Of a stretch of 64,000 bases of DNA, positions 47,594 to 56,549 are shown piece by piece. This DNA comes from DATFDN01 sp963756545. Its GTDB lineage: Bacteria > Pseudomonadota > Alphaproteobacteria > Acetobacterales > Acetobacteraceae. Positions within the stretch are counted from its first letter, which is position 1. Every line of letters begins with the position of its first letter. Under the pieces are notes generated by a model. That model had not been told where the DNA came from, did not search any database, and worked only from the letters and a program-made list of their open reading frames with translations. Made by a program: the position numbers and the translations under genes. The stretch spans positions 124,001-188,000 of the forward strand of contig CAVWNY010000007.1 of NCBI GenBank assembly GCA_963756545.1, given 5' to 3'.

Positions 47594-48182
47594 ATGAACG
47601 TCGCCCTGAAACGGCCCCGCATGTCCCTGGACGAGTTCCTGGAATGGGAATCCCGCCAGGAAGGGCGCTGGGAGTTTGACGGCTACGAGCCGCGGCTGAT
47701 GGTCGGCGCATCGACCATTCACAATCAAATCGTGGGCGCCCTCGAATTCGCCATCCGTCGCCGGCTTTCCCCACCGTGCCGCGTGTATCGGGAGACGATG
47801 CGATTGAAAATGGCGCGCACGTCCCGCTACCCTGATGTGATGGTCGTCTGCTCCCCGATCACCCTTGCAACGGAACTGACCGATCCCGTCGTACTTGCAG
47901 AGGTGCTGAGCGCGTCCAGCTTGAGGGACGACCGCATCTACAGGAACCGCGAGTACCGAGGAAACGCCGAGCGTACAGCGGTACATCGTCCTGGAGCAGG
48001 AGGTCACGGCAGCGGAGGTTTACGCCCGGGAGAATGGCAGGTGGGTTCGCTCGACCGTGTGGAACGACGACATCCTTGCCATGCCGGAGATCGGTCTGGA
48101 GATGCCTCTGGTCGAGGCATATGCCGGTCTCGACGTGCCGCCCTACGAACCATCCGTTCGGGACGGACTTGAAGAAGCCTGA
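47594..48182 (+). CDS. Uma2-family putative nuclease, frameshifted
   Basis: The Uma2 (DUF820) family has a PD-(D/E)xK-like fold and unknown function. Visible: MSLDEFLEWESRQEGRWEFDGYEPRLMVGASTIHNQIVGALEFAIRR, YPDVMVVCSPI (putative catalytic Asp) and VLAEVLSASSLRDDRIYRNREYR. The frame breaks at 47960-47961 with one extra G; without it, TPSVQRYIVLEQEVTAAEVYARENGRW and an ending EPSVRDGLEEA follow, 195 residues, full length. The gene sits between queF (21 bp) and queG (overlapping), with an SD-like GGAGA upstream. Confidence 0.82.
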
Positions 48183-49209
48183 CCCCGCCGCCCTGATCCG
48201 CGACAAGGCGCTCGCGCTCGGCTTTGACGCCATTGGGTTCTGCCGCGCCGAGCTTGGGTCCGAAGCGCGCGAACGGCTGGGCGCGTTCCTGGCTGCCGGG
48301 CAGCACGGCGACATGGGCTGGATGGAAGATCGGGCCGAGCAGCGCGCCCATCCGCGCGCGCTGTGGGCGGAGGCGCGGAGCGTGATCGCGCTCGGCCTGT
48401 CCTACGCGCCCGAGGATGATCCCCTGACAACGCTCCATCGCCCCGATCGCGGCAATGTTTCGGTTTATGCGCGCGGACGCGACTACCACGATGTCGTCAA
48501 GGGGATGCTGAAGCACCTCGCGCAGTTCGTGGTCTCGCGCTTCGGCGCGGACGTGAAGGTGTTCGTCGATACCGCGCCGGTGATGGAGAAGCCGCTGGCC
48601 GAGCGCGCCGGCCTCGGCTGGCAAGGCAAGCACACGAACCTCGTCTCGCGGCGGCACGGATCGTGGCTGTTCCTGGGCGAGGTCTACACGACGCTCGACA
48701 TTCCGCCCGATCCGCCGCACCAGGACCGCTGCGGCACCTGCGCGCGCTGCCTGGCCGCGTGCCCGACGGCGGCCTTTCCCGCACCGTATCGGTTGGATGC
48801 GACTCGCTGCATCTCTTACCTCACGATCGAGCACGAAGGGCCGATTCCGCACGATCTCCGCCCGCTGATCGGCAACCGCATCTACGGATGCGACGATTGT
48901 CTCGCGGTCTGCCCCTGGAACCGGTTTGCCCGCGCGAGCCCGCACCCGAAGCTGCGCGCGCGCGGCGATCTGACGGCGCCGCGTCTGGCGGAGCTTGCCG
49001 CGCTCGATGATGACGGGTTTCGCAAGCTGTTCGCCGCCTCTCCGGTCAAGCGCATCGGGCGAGGGCGTTTCGTGAGGAACGTTCTCGTGGCGATCGGGAA
49101 CAGCGGCGATTCGTCGCTGTCGGACGTGGTGGCCAGGCTTCGGGGCGACCCCGATCCGGTAGTCGCCGAGGCGGCGGGCTGGGCCTGTGCCAGGCTTTCG
49201 ATAATTTGA
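48169..49209 (+). CDS. queG: Epoxyqueuosine reductase
   Basis: 346 residues. QueG reduces epoxyqueuosine in tRNA to queuosine using cobalamin and two 4Fe-4S clusters. Cluster motifs are CGTCARCLAACP and CDDCLAVCPWN. The N-terminal ALGFDAIGFCRAEL and ERAGLGWQGKHTNLVSRRHGSWLFLGEVYT are characteristic. The start is uncertain: TTG 48169 gives the usual N-terminus, while in-frame ATG 48121 would lie within the Uma2 gene. It completes the queF-tgt-queA-queG set for making Q from preQ0. Confidence 0.92.
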   Translation: MKKPDPAALIRDKALALGFDAIGFCRAELGSEARERLGAFLAAGQHGDMGWMEDRAEQRAHPRALWAEARSVIALGLSYAPEDDPLTTLHRPDRGNVSVYARGRDYHDVVKGMLKHLAQFVVSRFGADVKVFVDTAPVMEKPLAERAGLGWQGKHTNLVSRRHGSWLFLGEVYTTLDIPPDPPHQDRCGTCARCLAACPTAAFPAPYRLDATRCISYLTIEHEGPIPHDLRPLIGNRIYGCDDCLAVCPWNRFARASPHPKLRARGDLTAPRLAELAALDDDGFRKLFAASPVKRIGRGRFVRNVLVAIGNSGDSSLSDVVARLRGDPDPVVAEAAGWACARLSII

Positions 49210-49290
49210 TGACATCCCGCGCGAGATCGTCCGGCATAGCCGCGTCGGCTTCCCTGTCGGATGAACGGGTCGCGCCGCGGACCGGTACGT

Positions 49291-49652
49291 GGGGTCGTCA
49301 CCCCGGCACACGATGCGCTGGTGGAGCTGTTCGGCGTGCTGAACGTCGCCGCCGTGTCGCTCAACAAGGTCGGCAACGACCCGCCTGCTCGGCTCGGGCC
49401 CCCGCGCGAGGCTCGGCGAGCTTGTCGTGCCGGCCGACGGGCTGTCCGAAGTCGCTCATGCTGGTCACGGCGCTCAATGCGCGGATCGACTATGACAAGG
49501 CCGTGAAAATCGGCAAGCTTGCGCTTGCCGAGAACGTCACCTTGAAGCAGGCGGCGGAGAAGCTGGGCTATGTCGCGCCCGAGGACTTCGACCCATGGGT
49601 GAGACCCGAACAGATGATCCGGCCCGGCGCGACCCTCGCAAGCGGCGGGTGA
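49291..49652 (+). pseudogene. Class II fumarase (fumC) relic
   Basis: Fragments of a class II fumarase remain in the correct order but in different frames: PAHDALVELFGVLNVAAVSLNKVGND, then LLGSGPRARLGELVVPAD one frame over, then LMLVTALNARIDYDKAVKIGKLALAENVTLKQAAEKLGYVAPEDFDPWVRPEQM. The catalytic GSSIMPGKVNP region and most of the central and N-terminal domains are missing, so this is decay with deletions, not a single indel. A class I fumarase gene is intact at 40.0 kb. Confidence 0.85.
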
Positions 49653-49876
49653 GCGGGCTGCTCAAACGCAGCTTTTCGCTTGCCGGTCATCGCACCAGTG
49701 TCGCGCTGGAGGACGAGTTCTGGGCCGCGCTTGGCCATATCGCCGCCGAGCATGGTCAGGCGCTGTCGATGCTTGTCTCCGCGGTGGATGCGCGCCGCAG
49801 CCCGGACCAACCGCTCGCTTCCGCGCTGCGGGTTCTGGCGCTGCGCCGATTTTTCGACGAGGCGCGACCGCGCTAA
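49595..49876 (+). CDS. Ribbon-helix-helix domain protein (RHH_4 type)
   Basis: 93 residues from ATG 49595, or shorter from GTG 49649. The core KRSFSLAGHRTSVALEDEFWAALGHIAAEHGQALSMLVSAVDARR matches the RHH_4 group of small alphaproteobacterial proteins. I recall these often being encoded just downstream of fumC, which agrees with the fumC relic here. It is probably a DNA-binding or protein-binding factor; target unknown. Confidence 0.8.
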   Translation: MGETRTDDPARRDPRKRRVSGLLKRSFSLAGHRTSVALEDEFWAALGHIAAEHGQALSMLVSAVDARRSPDQPLASALRVLALRRFFDEARPR

Positions 49877-49961
49877 AGCGCGTCCGAATTAACGTTGCGC
49901 TAACGCACTCGGCCACATTCTCCGGGGCGGTCAAACAGGCCGTTGGCGGGAAGGCAAAAAC

Positions 49962-50147
49962 ATGCTGCACATCGATGATATTCGTCCCCTGGACGCGCCT
50001 GCCCTGGCGGTGACGGAACTGACCCTGTCCGATCGCCTGATCGCGCTCGCCCAGGATGCCGACCGTGCCGGCTTTCGGCAGGCCGCGCGTCGGCTTGTCC
50101 GACTCGCCTGCGACGTGTTCGACGAAGCCGGCGAAACAGAACACTAG
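49962..50147 (+). CDS. Small protein of unknown function
   Basis: 61 residues, from an ATG preceded by GGCGGGAAGG at good spacing. Acidic, mostly helical sequence: MLHIDDIRPLDAPALAVTE, then RLIALAQDADRAGFRQAARRLVRLACDVFDEAG. No family recognised. An AT-rich patch just upstream (around 49877-49905) could be its promoter. The following 130 bp to 50278 hold nothing I can identify. Confidence 0.5.
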   Translation: MLHIDDIRPLDAPALAVTELTLSDRLIALAQDADRAGFRQAARRLVRLACDVFDEAGETEH

Positions 50148-50278
50148 GGTCTCTATCTGGCGGGCTTCCCGCTGCCCGCGCGGATCATCGGCCTGGATCA
50201 AGGAAACAAGCCGGCGATCCGGTCCCCGTGCTGCTCGCCCGTGCTGCTCGCGCGGTTGCGCGGGCCGCGAGCCGCCGC

Positions 50279-51445
50279 TCAGTAGGACTTCGGCAGCCCT
50301 AACACACGCTCCGCAAGATAGCTTAGCACGAGCTGGGGGGTGATCGGGGCAATGCGCAGGATCATGGCCTCCCGCAGGTATCGCTCGACGTGGTACTCCT
50401 GGGCGTAGCCCATGCCGCCATGTGTCATCACCGCCTGCTCGCAGGCGCAGTAGCCGGCCTCGGCGGCGAGGTACTTGGCGGCGTTCGCCTCCGCCCCGCA
50501 CTCCTGCCCCGTGTCGTAGAGCCAGGCGGCCTTCAGCATCAGAAGGTTGGCGGCCTCCAGCTCCGCCCAGTTGCGCGCCAGCGGATGCTGGATCGACTGG
50601 TTCTGCCCGATCGGCCGGCCGAACACGACGCGCTCGCGCGCGTACGCCGCCGCGCGCGCCAGGGCCAACCGGCCGATGCCGACCGCCTCGGCGGCGATCA
50701 GGATGCGCTCGGGGTTGAGGCCGTGCAGGATGACGCGGAATCCCTCGCCTTCCTCGCCGATGCGATCCTCCTCGGGAATTTCCATGCCCTCGAAGAAGAC
50801 CATGTTCGAATCGACCGCGTGGCGGCCCATCTTGTGGATCAGCCGCACCTCGGCGCGGGTCTTGTCGAGCGTGGTGTAGAAGAGCGTCAGCCCGTGCGAA
50901 CGCCGCCTCACCTGATCGAGCGGGGTGGTGCGCGCCAGCAGCAGGATCTTGTTCGCCTCCTGCGCCGTCGAGGTCCAGATCTTCTGGCCGTTGATGACGT
51001 AGCGGTCGCCGCGCCTGTCCGCCCGCGTGCTGATTTCCGTCGTGTTAAGCCCGGCATTGGGCTCGGTCACGCCGAAGCACGCCTTTTCCCGGCCCCCGAT
51101 CAGCGGCGGCAGCATGCGCGCCTTCTGCGCCTCGGTCCCGTGCACCACGACCGGGTGCAGACCGAAAATGTTGATGTGGATGGCAGAGGCGCCCGACATC
51201 GCCGCGCCGGATTCGGCCACCGCCTGCATCATCAGTGCCGCCTCGGTGATGCCGAGCCCGGCGCCGCCATACGCCTCCGGCATGGCGATGCCGAGCCAGG
51301 CCCCTTCGGCCATCGCGGCGTAGAACGCGTCCGGGAAGGTCGCGGTGCGGTCGCGTTCCAGCCAGTAGGAATCAGGAAATTGGGCGCAGAGGCGCAGCAC
51401 TTGGTCGCGGATCTGCTGCCGGTCGGGCGTGAGAGCGAAATCCAT
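50279..51445 (-). CDS. Acyl-CoA dehydrogenase
   Basis: 388 residues from ATG 51445, full ACAD length. FAD/acyl-CoA site patterns: ACFGVTEPNAGLNTTEISTRADRRGDRYVINGQKIWTSTA, YARERVVFGRPIGQNQSIQHPLA, and the C-terminal AVMTHGGMGYAQEYHVERYLREAMILRIAP. It oxidises an acyl-CoA thioester in degradation; the chain is unknown. In the sequence as given its frame is open through the upstream cupin gene, but that apparent fusion depends on a single extra base (see cupin). Confidence 0.92.
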   Translation of the reverse strand: MDFALTPDRQQIRDQVLRLCAQFPDSYWLERDRTATFPDAFYAAMAEGAWLGIAMPEAYGGAGLGITEAALMMQAVAESGAAMSGASAIHINIFGLHPVVVHGTEAQKARMLPPLIGGREKACFGVTEPNAGLNTTEISTRADRRGDRYVINGQKIWTSTAQEANKILLLARTTPLDQVRRRSHGLTLFYTTLDKTRAEVRLIHKMGRHAVDSNMVFFEGMEIPEEDRIGEEGEGFRVILHGLNPERILIAAEAVGIGRLALARAAAYARERVVFGRPIGQNQSIQHPLARNWAELEAANLLMLKAAWLYDTGQECGAEANAAKYLAAEAGYCACEQAVMTHGGMGYAQEYHVERYLREAMILRIAPITPQLVLSYLAERVLGLPKSY

Positions 51446-51498
51446 GCGCCTTGTCCCCTTTTGAGCCGTCAACATGGCGTGTCCGGCGGCTACGGCAA

Positions 51499-51895
51499 TC
51501 ATGCCCGGTACCTGCTCGTCGCTCACTTGTTCCATCCATTCGACGGTCTTGCCGTCGAGCTTTTCCTGAATGGCGATATGGGTCATAGCCGTGGTTGCCG
51601 TGGCCCCGTGCCAGTGCTTCTCGCCGGGCGGGAACCAGACCACATCGCCCGGCCGGATTTCCTCGACCGCCCCCCCCTCGCGCTGAACCCAGCCGCAGCC
51701 GAACGTGACGATCAAGGTCTGACCGAGCGGATGCGTATGCCACGCCGTGCGCGCGCCGGCCTCGAATGTGACACTGACGCCAAGAACACGGGCCGGATCG
51801 GGCGGGGCGAACAGCGGATCAACACGCACGCTTCCGGTAAACCATTCTGCCGAGCCTTTGCCGGATGGTTGCGAGCCGCCTCGCTTTATTTCCAT
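51499..51895 (-). CDS. Cupin-domain protein (mandelonitrile-lyase-like), frameshifted at its end
   Basis: A single conserved cupin barrel: TGSVRVDPLFAPPDPARVLGVSVTFEAGARTAWHTHPLGQTLIVTFGCGWVQ holds the HxH metal motif, and GDVVWFPPGEKHWHGATATTAMTHIAIQE the second His set. Such proteins are annotated as cupin carboxymuconolactone-type or (R)-mandelonitrile lyase-like. The frame opens into the acyl-CoA dehydrogenase gene because one base is extra at 51511-51512. Without it the protein ends VSDEQYRA-stop at 51499, 131 residues, the family length. ATG 51895. Confidence 0.85.
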
Positions 51896-52081
51896 TGTCT
51901 TTCCCCTTTGTTTGCCAAGGAACATAGGTGGCAGATGGGGCCACCGATCTCCGCAGATCCAGCTTTCTTAGCGCCGGGTAGAACCGCTCGAATGGTCCCT
52001 TATGATCGGAGCTGACGCCACTTCTGCCATCGTAGTGCGTTCTGCCCTGAGTTGCCCGCCACTGCCTGGAGCGTGCCCATC

Positions 52082-52732
52082 ATGTCACCCCCTGAAAGTG
52101 ATCCGGAAATCGGAAACGAGCTTGGGCGTCGCAACTTCCTCAGAACCGCCGCAGCGACCGGGGCGACCCTGCCACTCATTGCGAGGGTCGGGGAATCCGC
52201 CAATGCTCAACCAGCGCGGCCGAGACCCGGAGAACCGGAGAACTTGATCCTGCGGGTGAACGGTCAGGTGCGATCGTTGAGCCTCGATCCGCGCACCACG
52301 CTCCTGGATGCGCTGCGCGACCATGCCGGCCTCACCGGCACGAAGAAGGGCTGCGGTCACGGCCAGTGCGGCGCCTGCACGGTTCACCTCGACGGCACGC
52401 GGGTGTTGTCCTGCATGACTTTCGCGGTGATGGCCGAGGGCCGCGAGATCACCACGATCGAGGGCTTGGCGGGCCCTGGCGGCGATCTGCACCCGATGCA
52501 GCAGGCCTTCATCGACCAGGACGCCTTCCAGTGCGGCTACTGCACGCCCGGCCAGATCATGTCGGCGGTCGCCTGCGTCCACGAAGGCCACGCCGAGACC
52601 GACGCCGACATCCGCGAATACATGAGCGGCAATCTCTGCCGCTGCGCCGCCTATCCCAACATCGTCGCCGCCATCGGCCAGGCGAGAAACCTGATGGTGA
52701 GCCAAGCGGGCGACCGGACGAAAGGAGCCTGA
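52082..52732 (+). CDS. PaoA-like 2Fe-2S subunit of molybdenum aldehyde oxidoreductase, Tat-exported
   Basis: 216 residues. Tat signal GRRNFLRTAAATGA near residue 17. Two 2Fe-2S motifs: CGHGQCGACTVH (with upstream GTKKGC) and CGYCTPGQIM...GNLCRC. The Tat signal on the small subunit is the arrangement of the periplasmic PaoABC aldehyde oxidoreductase of E. coli, where it exports the whole complex. ATG 52082 is preferred over 52052. Gene order small-FAD-molybdopterin is the same as paoABC, with 1-bp gaps. Confidence 0.93.
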   Translation: MSPPESDPEIGNELGRRNFLRTAAATGATLPLIARVGESANAQPARPRPGEPENLILRVNGQVRSLSLDPRTTLLDALRDHAGLTGTKKGCGHGQCGACTVHLDGTRVLSCMTFAVMAEGREITTIEGLAGPGGDLHPMQQAFIDQDAFQCGYCTPGQIMSAVACVHEGHAETDADIREYMSGNLCRCAAYPNIVAAIGQARNLMVSQAGDRTKGA

Positions 52733-52733
52733 G

Positions 52734-53759
52734 ATGCAGCGGTTCGCCTATCGCCGCCCCGACAGCGTGGAGGCCGCCGTGCAGGCCGCGCGCCCCGCGC
52801 AGGCGCGGCCGACCATGCCGCCCGTCCAGGCGGACGCCCAGTTCATCGCCGGCGGCACCAACATGACGGACTACATGGCGCTCGACGTGATGCGCCCGGA
52901 AGTCCTCGTTGACATCAACCGGCTTCCCGCAGCCCGCTACGGCCGGATCGAGGCTGGCCCGCAGGGCCTGCAATTCGGCGCCCTGGTCCGCATGGCCCAG
53001 GCCGAGGACCACCCGGTGGTCAGGAGCCAGTATCCGCTCATCCGCGAAACGCTGATGCTGGCCGCTAGTCGCCAAATCCGCAACATGGCGAGTCTCGGCG
53101 GCAACACGCTCCAGCGTACGCGCTGCGAATATTTCCGCGAGACCTCCTGGGCCTGCAACAAACGCCTCCCCGGCTCCGGTTGCGCGGCGCTGGACGGCAA
53201 CAATCGCCAGCATGCGGTGCTGGGAACGAGCGAGGCCTGCATCGCCACTTATCCGGGCGACTTCGCCCAGGCGCTCGTCGCCTTCGATGCCATCGTGGAG
53301 ACCGTCGGACCGAATGGTTCGCGGGCCATTCGGTTCGCCGAGCTGCACAGGTTGCCAGGCAACTCGCCGAACGTCGAAACGGTGCTGCAGCCCGGCGAGT
53401 TGATCACCTTCATCCATGTGCCGGCGGCACCGTGGACATCCCGGTCGCACTACGTGAAAATTCGCGACCGGCACTCCTACCAGTTCGCCCTCACCGGCGC
53501 CGCCGTGGCCCTCGATCTCGATGGCGGGATGGTGCGCGAGGCGCGGATCGCGCTTGGCGGCGTCGCGACCATACCCTGGCGCGCCTATGAGGCCGAGGCG
53601 GTTCTCAGAGGCAGGATGCTCGATGAGGATCTCGCAATGAAGGCGGCGGACGCCGCGTTCGCGGGTGCCAGGCCCCGGCAGCACAACGCCTTCAAAGTGC
53701 CGATCGGCAAGCAGACGGTCGTGCGTGCCCTGCTCGAAACCAAGGCGATGAAGGTGTGA
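52734..53759 (+). CDS. PaoB-like FAD-binding subunit with extra 4Fe-4S loop
   Basis: 341 residues. FAD site: FIAGGTNMTDYMALDVMRPEVLVDIN and RNMASLGGNTLQRTRC. The stretch QRTRCEYFRETSWACNKRLPGSGC...SEACIA supplies four cysteines as in PaoB and 4-hydroxybenzoyl-CoA reductase beta, where they bind an additional 4Fe-4S cluster. Electrons from the molybdopterin site would pass via 2Fe-2S to FAD. Confidence 0.93.
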   Translation: MQRFAYRRPDSVEAAVQAARPAQARPTMPPVQADAQFIAGGTNMTDYMALDVMRPEVLVDINRLPAARYGRIEAGPQGLQFGALVRMAQAEDHPVVRSQYPLIRETLMLAASRQIRNMASLGGNTLQRTRCEYFRETSWACNKRLPGSGCAALDGNNRQHAVLGTSEACIATYPGDFAQALVAFDAIVETVGPNGSRAIRFAELHRLPGNSPNVETVLQPGELITFIHVPAAPWTSRSHYVKIRDRHSYQFALTGAAVALDLDGGMVREARIALGGVATIPWRAYEAEAVLRGRMLDEDLAMKAADAAFAGARPRQHNAFKVPIGKQTVVRALLETKAMKV

Positions 53760-53760
53760 G

Positions 53761-56041
53761 ATGAGCGCAGCAGCGCCCCAGCCCAAGGACAATCAGGGCC
53801 AGCCCGTGCCGCGCATCGACGCGCGGCTCAAGGTGACCGGCGAGGCCCTCTATTCGGCCGATATCCCGCTCAACAATGTCGCCCATGGCGTGCTGGTGAC
53901 GAGCGATATCGCCCGCGGACAGGTGCGGTCGATCCATCTCGACGCCGCCCGGCGCACGCCTGGGGTGCTGGACGTCCTCAGCTACGATGACATGGGCGAC
54001 GTCAAGCCGCCACGTTTCGGTCACGGCAGCTACACCTCGCTGGCTCCGCTGCACGAGCGCACAATCCGCCACGACGGGCAGATCATGGCCCTGATTGTCG
54101 CCGAGACCCTCGAAGCGGCGCAGGAGGCCGCCGACAAGGTCACCGCCGATTACCAGGTCGAGCAGCCGAGCGCCGGGCTTGACTCGCCCGGCACGGAAAC
54201 CATTCCGGCCGTCGGCAATACCCAGCGGCTGAAGGAAAATCCCTCGGTCGGCGACTTCAAAGCGGCATTCGCGGCCGCCCCGGTGCAATTCGAGGCCGAG
54301 TACCCGAACGCCTACCCAGACCCACAACCCGATGGAGCTGTTCTCGACGACGGCGATGTGGACGGGCAAACAACTGACGGTGTACGAGCCGACCCAGAGT
54401 CTATTCGGAATGCGGGGCGAGATCGCGCACCAGCTTCAGATGGATGTCGCCGACGTCCGGGTGATCGCGCCGTATGTGGGCGGCGGCTTCGGTTCTAAGG
54501 GTCCGATGACGCCGCGCACCGCGATCGTCGCTCTAGCCGCCAAGCGCCTCAACCGGCCGGTCCGCTGCGTCGTGAGCCGGAGCCAAGCCTTCACCACGGA
54601 GCCGTATCGCGCGCCCACGCGCCAGACCATCCGAATGGGCGCGACGCAGGACGGCAAGATCACGGCATTCAGCCATGACGGTTGGGAGCTGACCTCGCGC
54701 ATCGACAATTACGCCGTCGCCGGCACGCAGACGACGACACGGCTTTACGGATACGGCACGGTCGCCAGCAACGTCGCCATCGTGAAAGCGGACCGGCAGA
54801 CCCCGGCCTATATGCGGTCGCCGCCCGAGCTTCCTTACGTGTTCGCGGTCGAGAGCGCGATGGACGAACTGGCCTACAAGCTCGGCATGGACCCGATCGA
54901 GCTGCGCCGCGTCAACGACACGGACAAGGAGCCGATCCACGGCAAGCCTTTCACAAGCCGCCATCTGATGGATTGCTATGACGAGGCGGCGCGGGCTTTC
55001 ACCTGGACGGCGCGCGACCCCAAGCCCGGCTCGATGCGTGATGGCGACTGGCTGATCGGCATGGGGTGCGCCACGTCCGTCTATCCGACCCACATCGCCG
55101 CGGCGACGGCACGGGTTCGCCTGCGCGCCGACGGCAACGTGCTGGTGCAGAGCGCGTCGCAGGAGATCGGCACCGGCATCCGCACGGTGGCCGGCCAGAT
55201 GGCGGCCGAACACCTCGGGGTGGGTTTCGACGCGGTCACGGTGGAGATGGGCGACACCAATCTGCCGCCGGCTCCAGTCTCGGGCGGCTCCAACAGCACG
55301 GCGAGCGTCTGCTCGGCGGTCCTGAAAGCGTGCGATCAGGTGCGAAATCGGCTGTTTCAGGCGGCGGTGACTTCGAACAAGGGACCGCTCGCCGGCAAGA
55401 ACATGGGCGATCTCGCGATCAAGGCGGGCAATGTGGTCGCGAAGGATGGCGCGTCGCAAAAGCTGCGGGACGTGTTTAACACGCTGGGAGCGGGTGCCAT
55501 CGAGGAATACGCCGAGTTTATCCCCGACGGGGTTTCCCCCGAGGCCGTCGGGAAACTCTATAGTGGCACGTCCACGATGACGGGCGGTCCGGAGGGCAAG
55601 AAGGTCAAGTACGCATTCGGCGCGGAGTTCGTCGAGGTCCGGATCAACGTCCGCACCCGCGAGATTCGGGTGCCGCGGCTCGTGGGCGCGTTCGCGGCCG
55701 GGCGGATCATGAACACGCGCACCGCGCGCAGCCAACTCATGGGGGGGCTCATCTGGGGCATGAGCGCTGGGCTGCTGGAGGCCACCGAGATCGACGATCG
55801 CGCCGCGCGCACGGTGAACCGCGATCTCCAGGATTATCTCGTTCCGGTGTGCTCCGACGTCGCGGAGGTCCAAGTCATGATGCTTCCGGAGGTGGACCAC
55901 GAGGTCAATCCGGCGGGCGTGAAGGGCATCGGCGAACTCGGCGACGTGGGCACCAACGCGGCGGTCGCCAACGCGGTCTACCACGCGACCGGCAAGCGCA
56001 TCCGCGACCTGCCGATCCGGCTCGAGGATTTGCTCGTCTAA
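53761..56041 (+). CDS. PaoC-like molybdopterin-binding subunit, frameshifted in this sequence
   Basis: Large subunit of the xanthine-oxidase superfamily, where the aldehyde or N-heterocycle is hydroxylated. APYVGGGFGSKGPMTPRTA is the molybdopterin loop, and the C-terminal NPAGVKGIGELGDVGTNAAVANAVYHATGKRI holds the catalytic Glu (GELG). The frame breaks at 54303-54305, where CCC should be CC; corrected it reads EAEYRTPTQTHNPMELFSTTAMW and gives 759 residues, the family length. Together with the two genes upstream it would form a periplasmic heterotrimer. Molybdenum cofactor insertion chaperone (XdhC/PaoD) is not in the window. Confidence 0.92.
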
Positions 56042-56070
56042 AGACCAATGGCCCACCGCCTTCACTCTGG

Positions 56071-56155
56071 GCTCCCCTCCCGGAGGGGGAGGGGGAGAAG
56101 CAAGCGACGTGGAAAAATCTCCCCTTCCCCTTGCGGGAGGGGTTGGGGGAAAGGT
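56071..56155. repeat. Dispersed palindromic repeat, copy C (intergenic)
   Basis: CTCCCCTCCCGGAGGGGGAG near the left end and CCCCTTGCGGGAGGGGTTGG near the right end, around a central AGAAGCAAG segment. The right arm matches the right arm of copy A. It lies between the molybdoenzyme operon and the amidase operon. Confidence 0.7.
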
Positions 56156-56243
56156 CAGTCCGAACGGTGTTTGGTTAGACTTGTTTCGAGGGGCGGTGCT
56201 GGGTAGGATCGTTGCGCCCTCCCACAAGGCTTCCCCACCCGCC

Positions 56244-56549
56244 ATGGCAGCGCCCCCGCGAAGGCCCGCGCCCTCTCCCAGTCCGGCCGAGATGCAGACC
56301 TTGCTGGCCCAGACGGGGCTCTCGCTCAATCCCGGACAGATGGCCGACCTGGTCTTGGCCTGGCGGCAGGTGGCCGGCCTGATCGTCGGCATTCCGCGCG
56401 ACCGGCCGCTCGCCGATGACCAGGCGTTCGTGTTCCGGCTGGCGCCGCCCCGGGCCGTCCCGGCCCGCGAAGTCGCCCAAAAACCGGGCACCCCCCGGAA
56501 GAAAGCCCCCGGGCGCAAGCGCCCCAAGGCCGCTCGTGCCCGACGATGA
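56244..56549 (+). CDS. AtzG-like small amidase partner
   Basis: 101 residues. PAEMQTLLAQTGLSLNPGQMADLVLAWRQVAGLIVGIPRDRPLADDQAFVF resembles AtzG/DUF4089 proteins, GatC-like small subunits that stabilise an amidase such as AtzE. The C-terminal 30 residues are Pro/Lys/Arg-rich. The frame is open upstream to 56109 but that part is repeat-derived and unlikely to be coding. It overlaps the amidase start by 4 bp (ATGA), matching the atzG-atzE arrangement. Confidence 0.75.
   Translation: MAAPPRRPAPSPSPAEMQTLLAQTGLSLNPGQMADLVLAWRQVAGLIVGIPRDRPLADDQAFVFRLAPPRAVPAREVAQKPGTPRKKAPGRKRPKAARARR

Noticed and set aside
50390..52015. 541-codon plus-strand frame over acyl-CoA dehydrogenase and cupin
   Set aside because: Antisense to conserved genes and without motifs.
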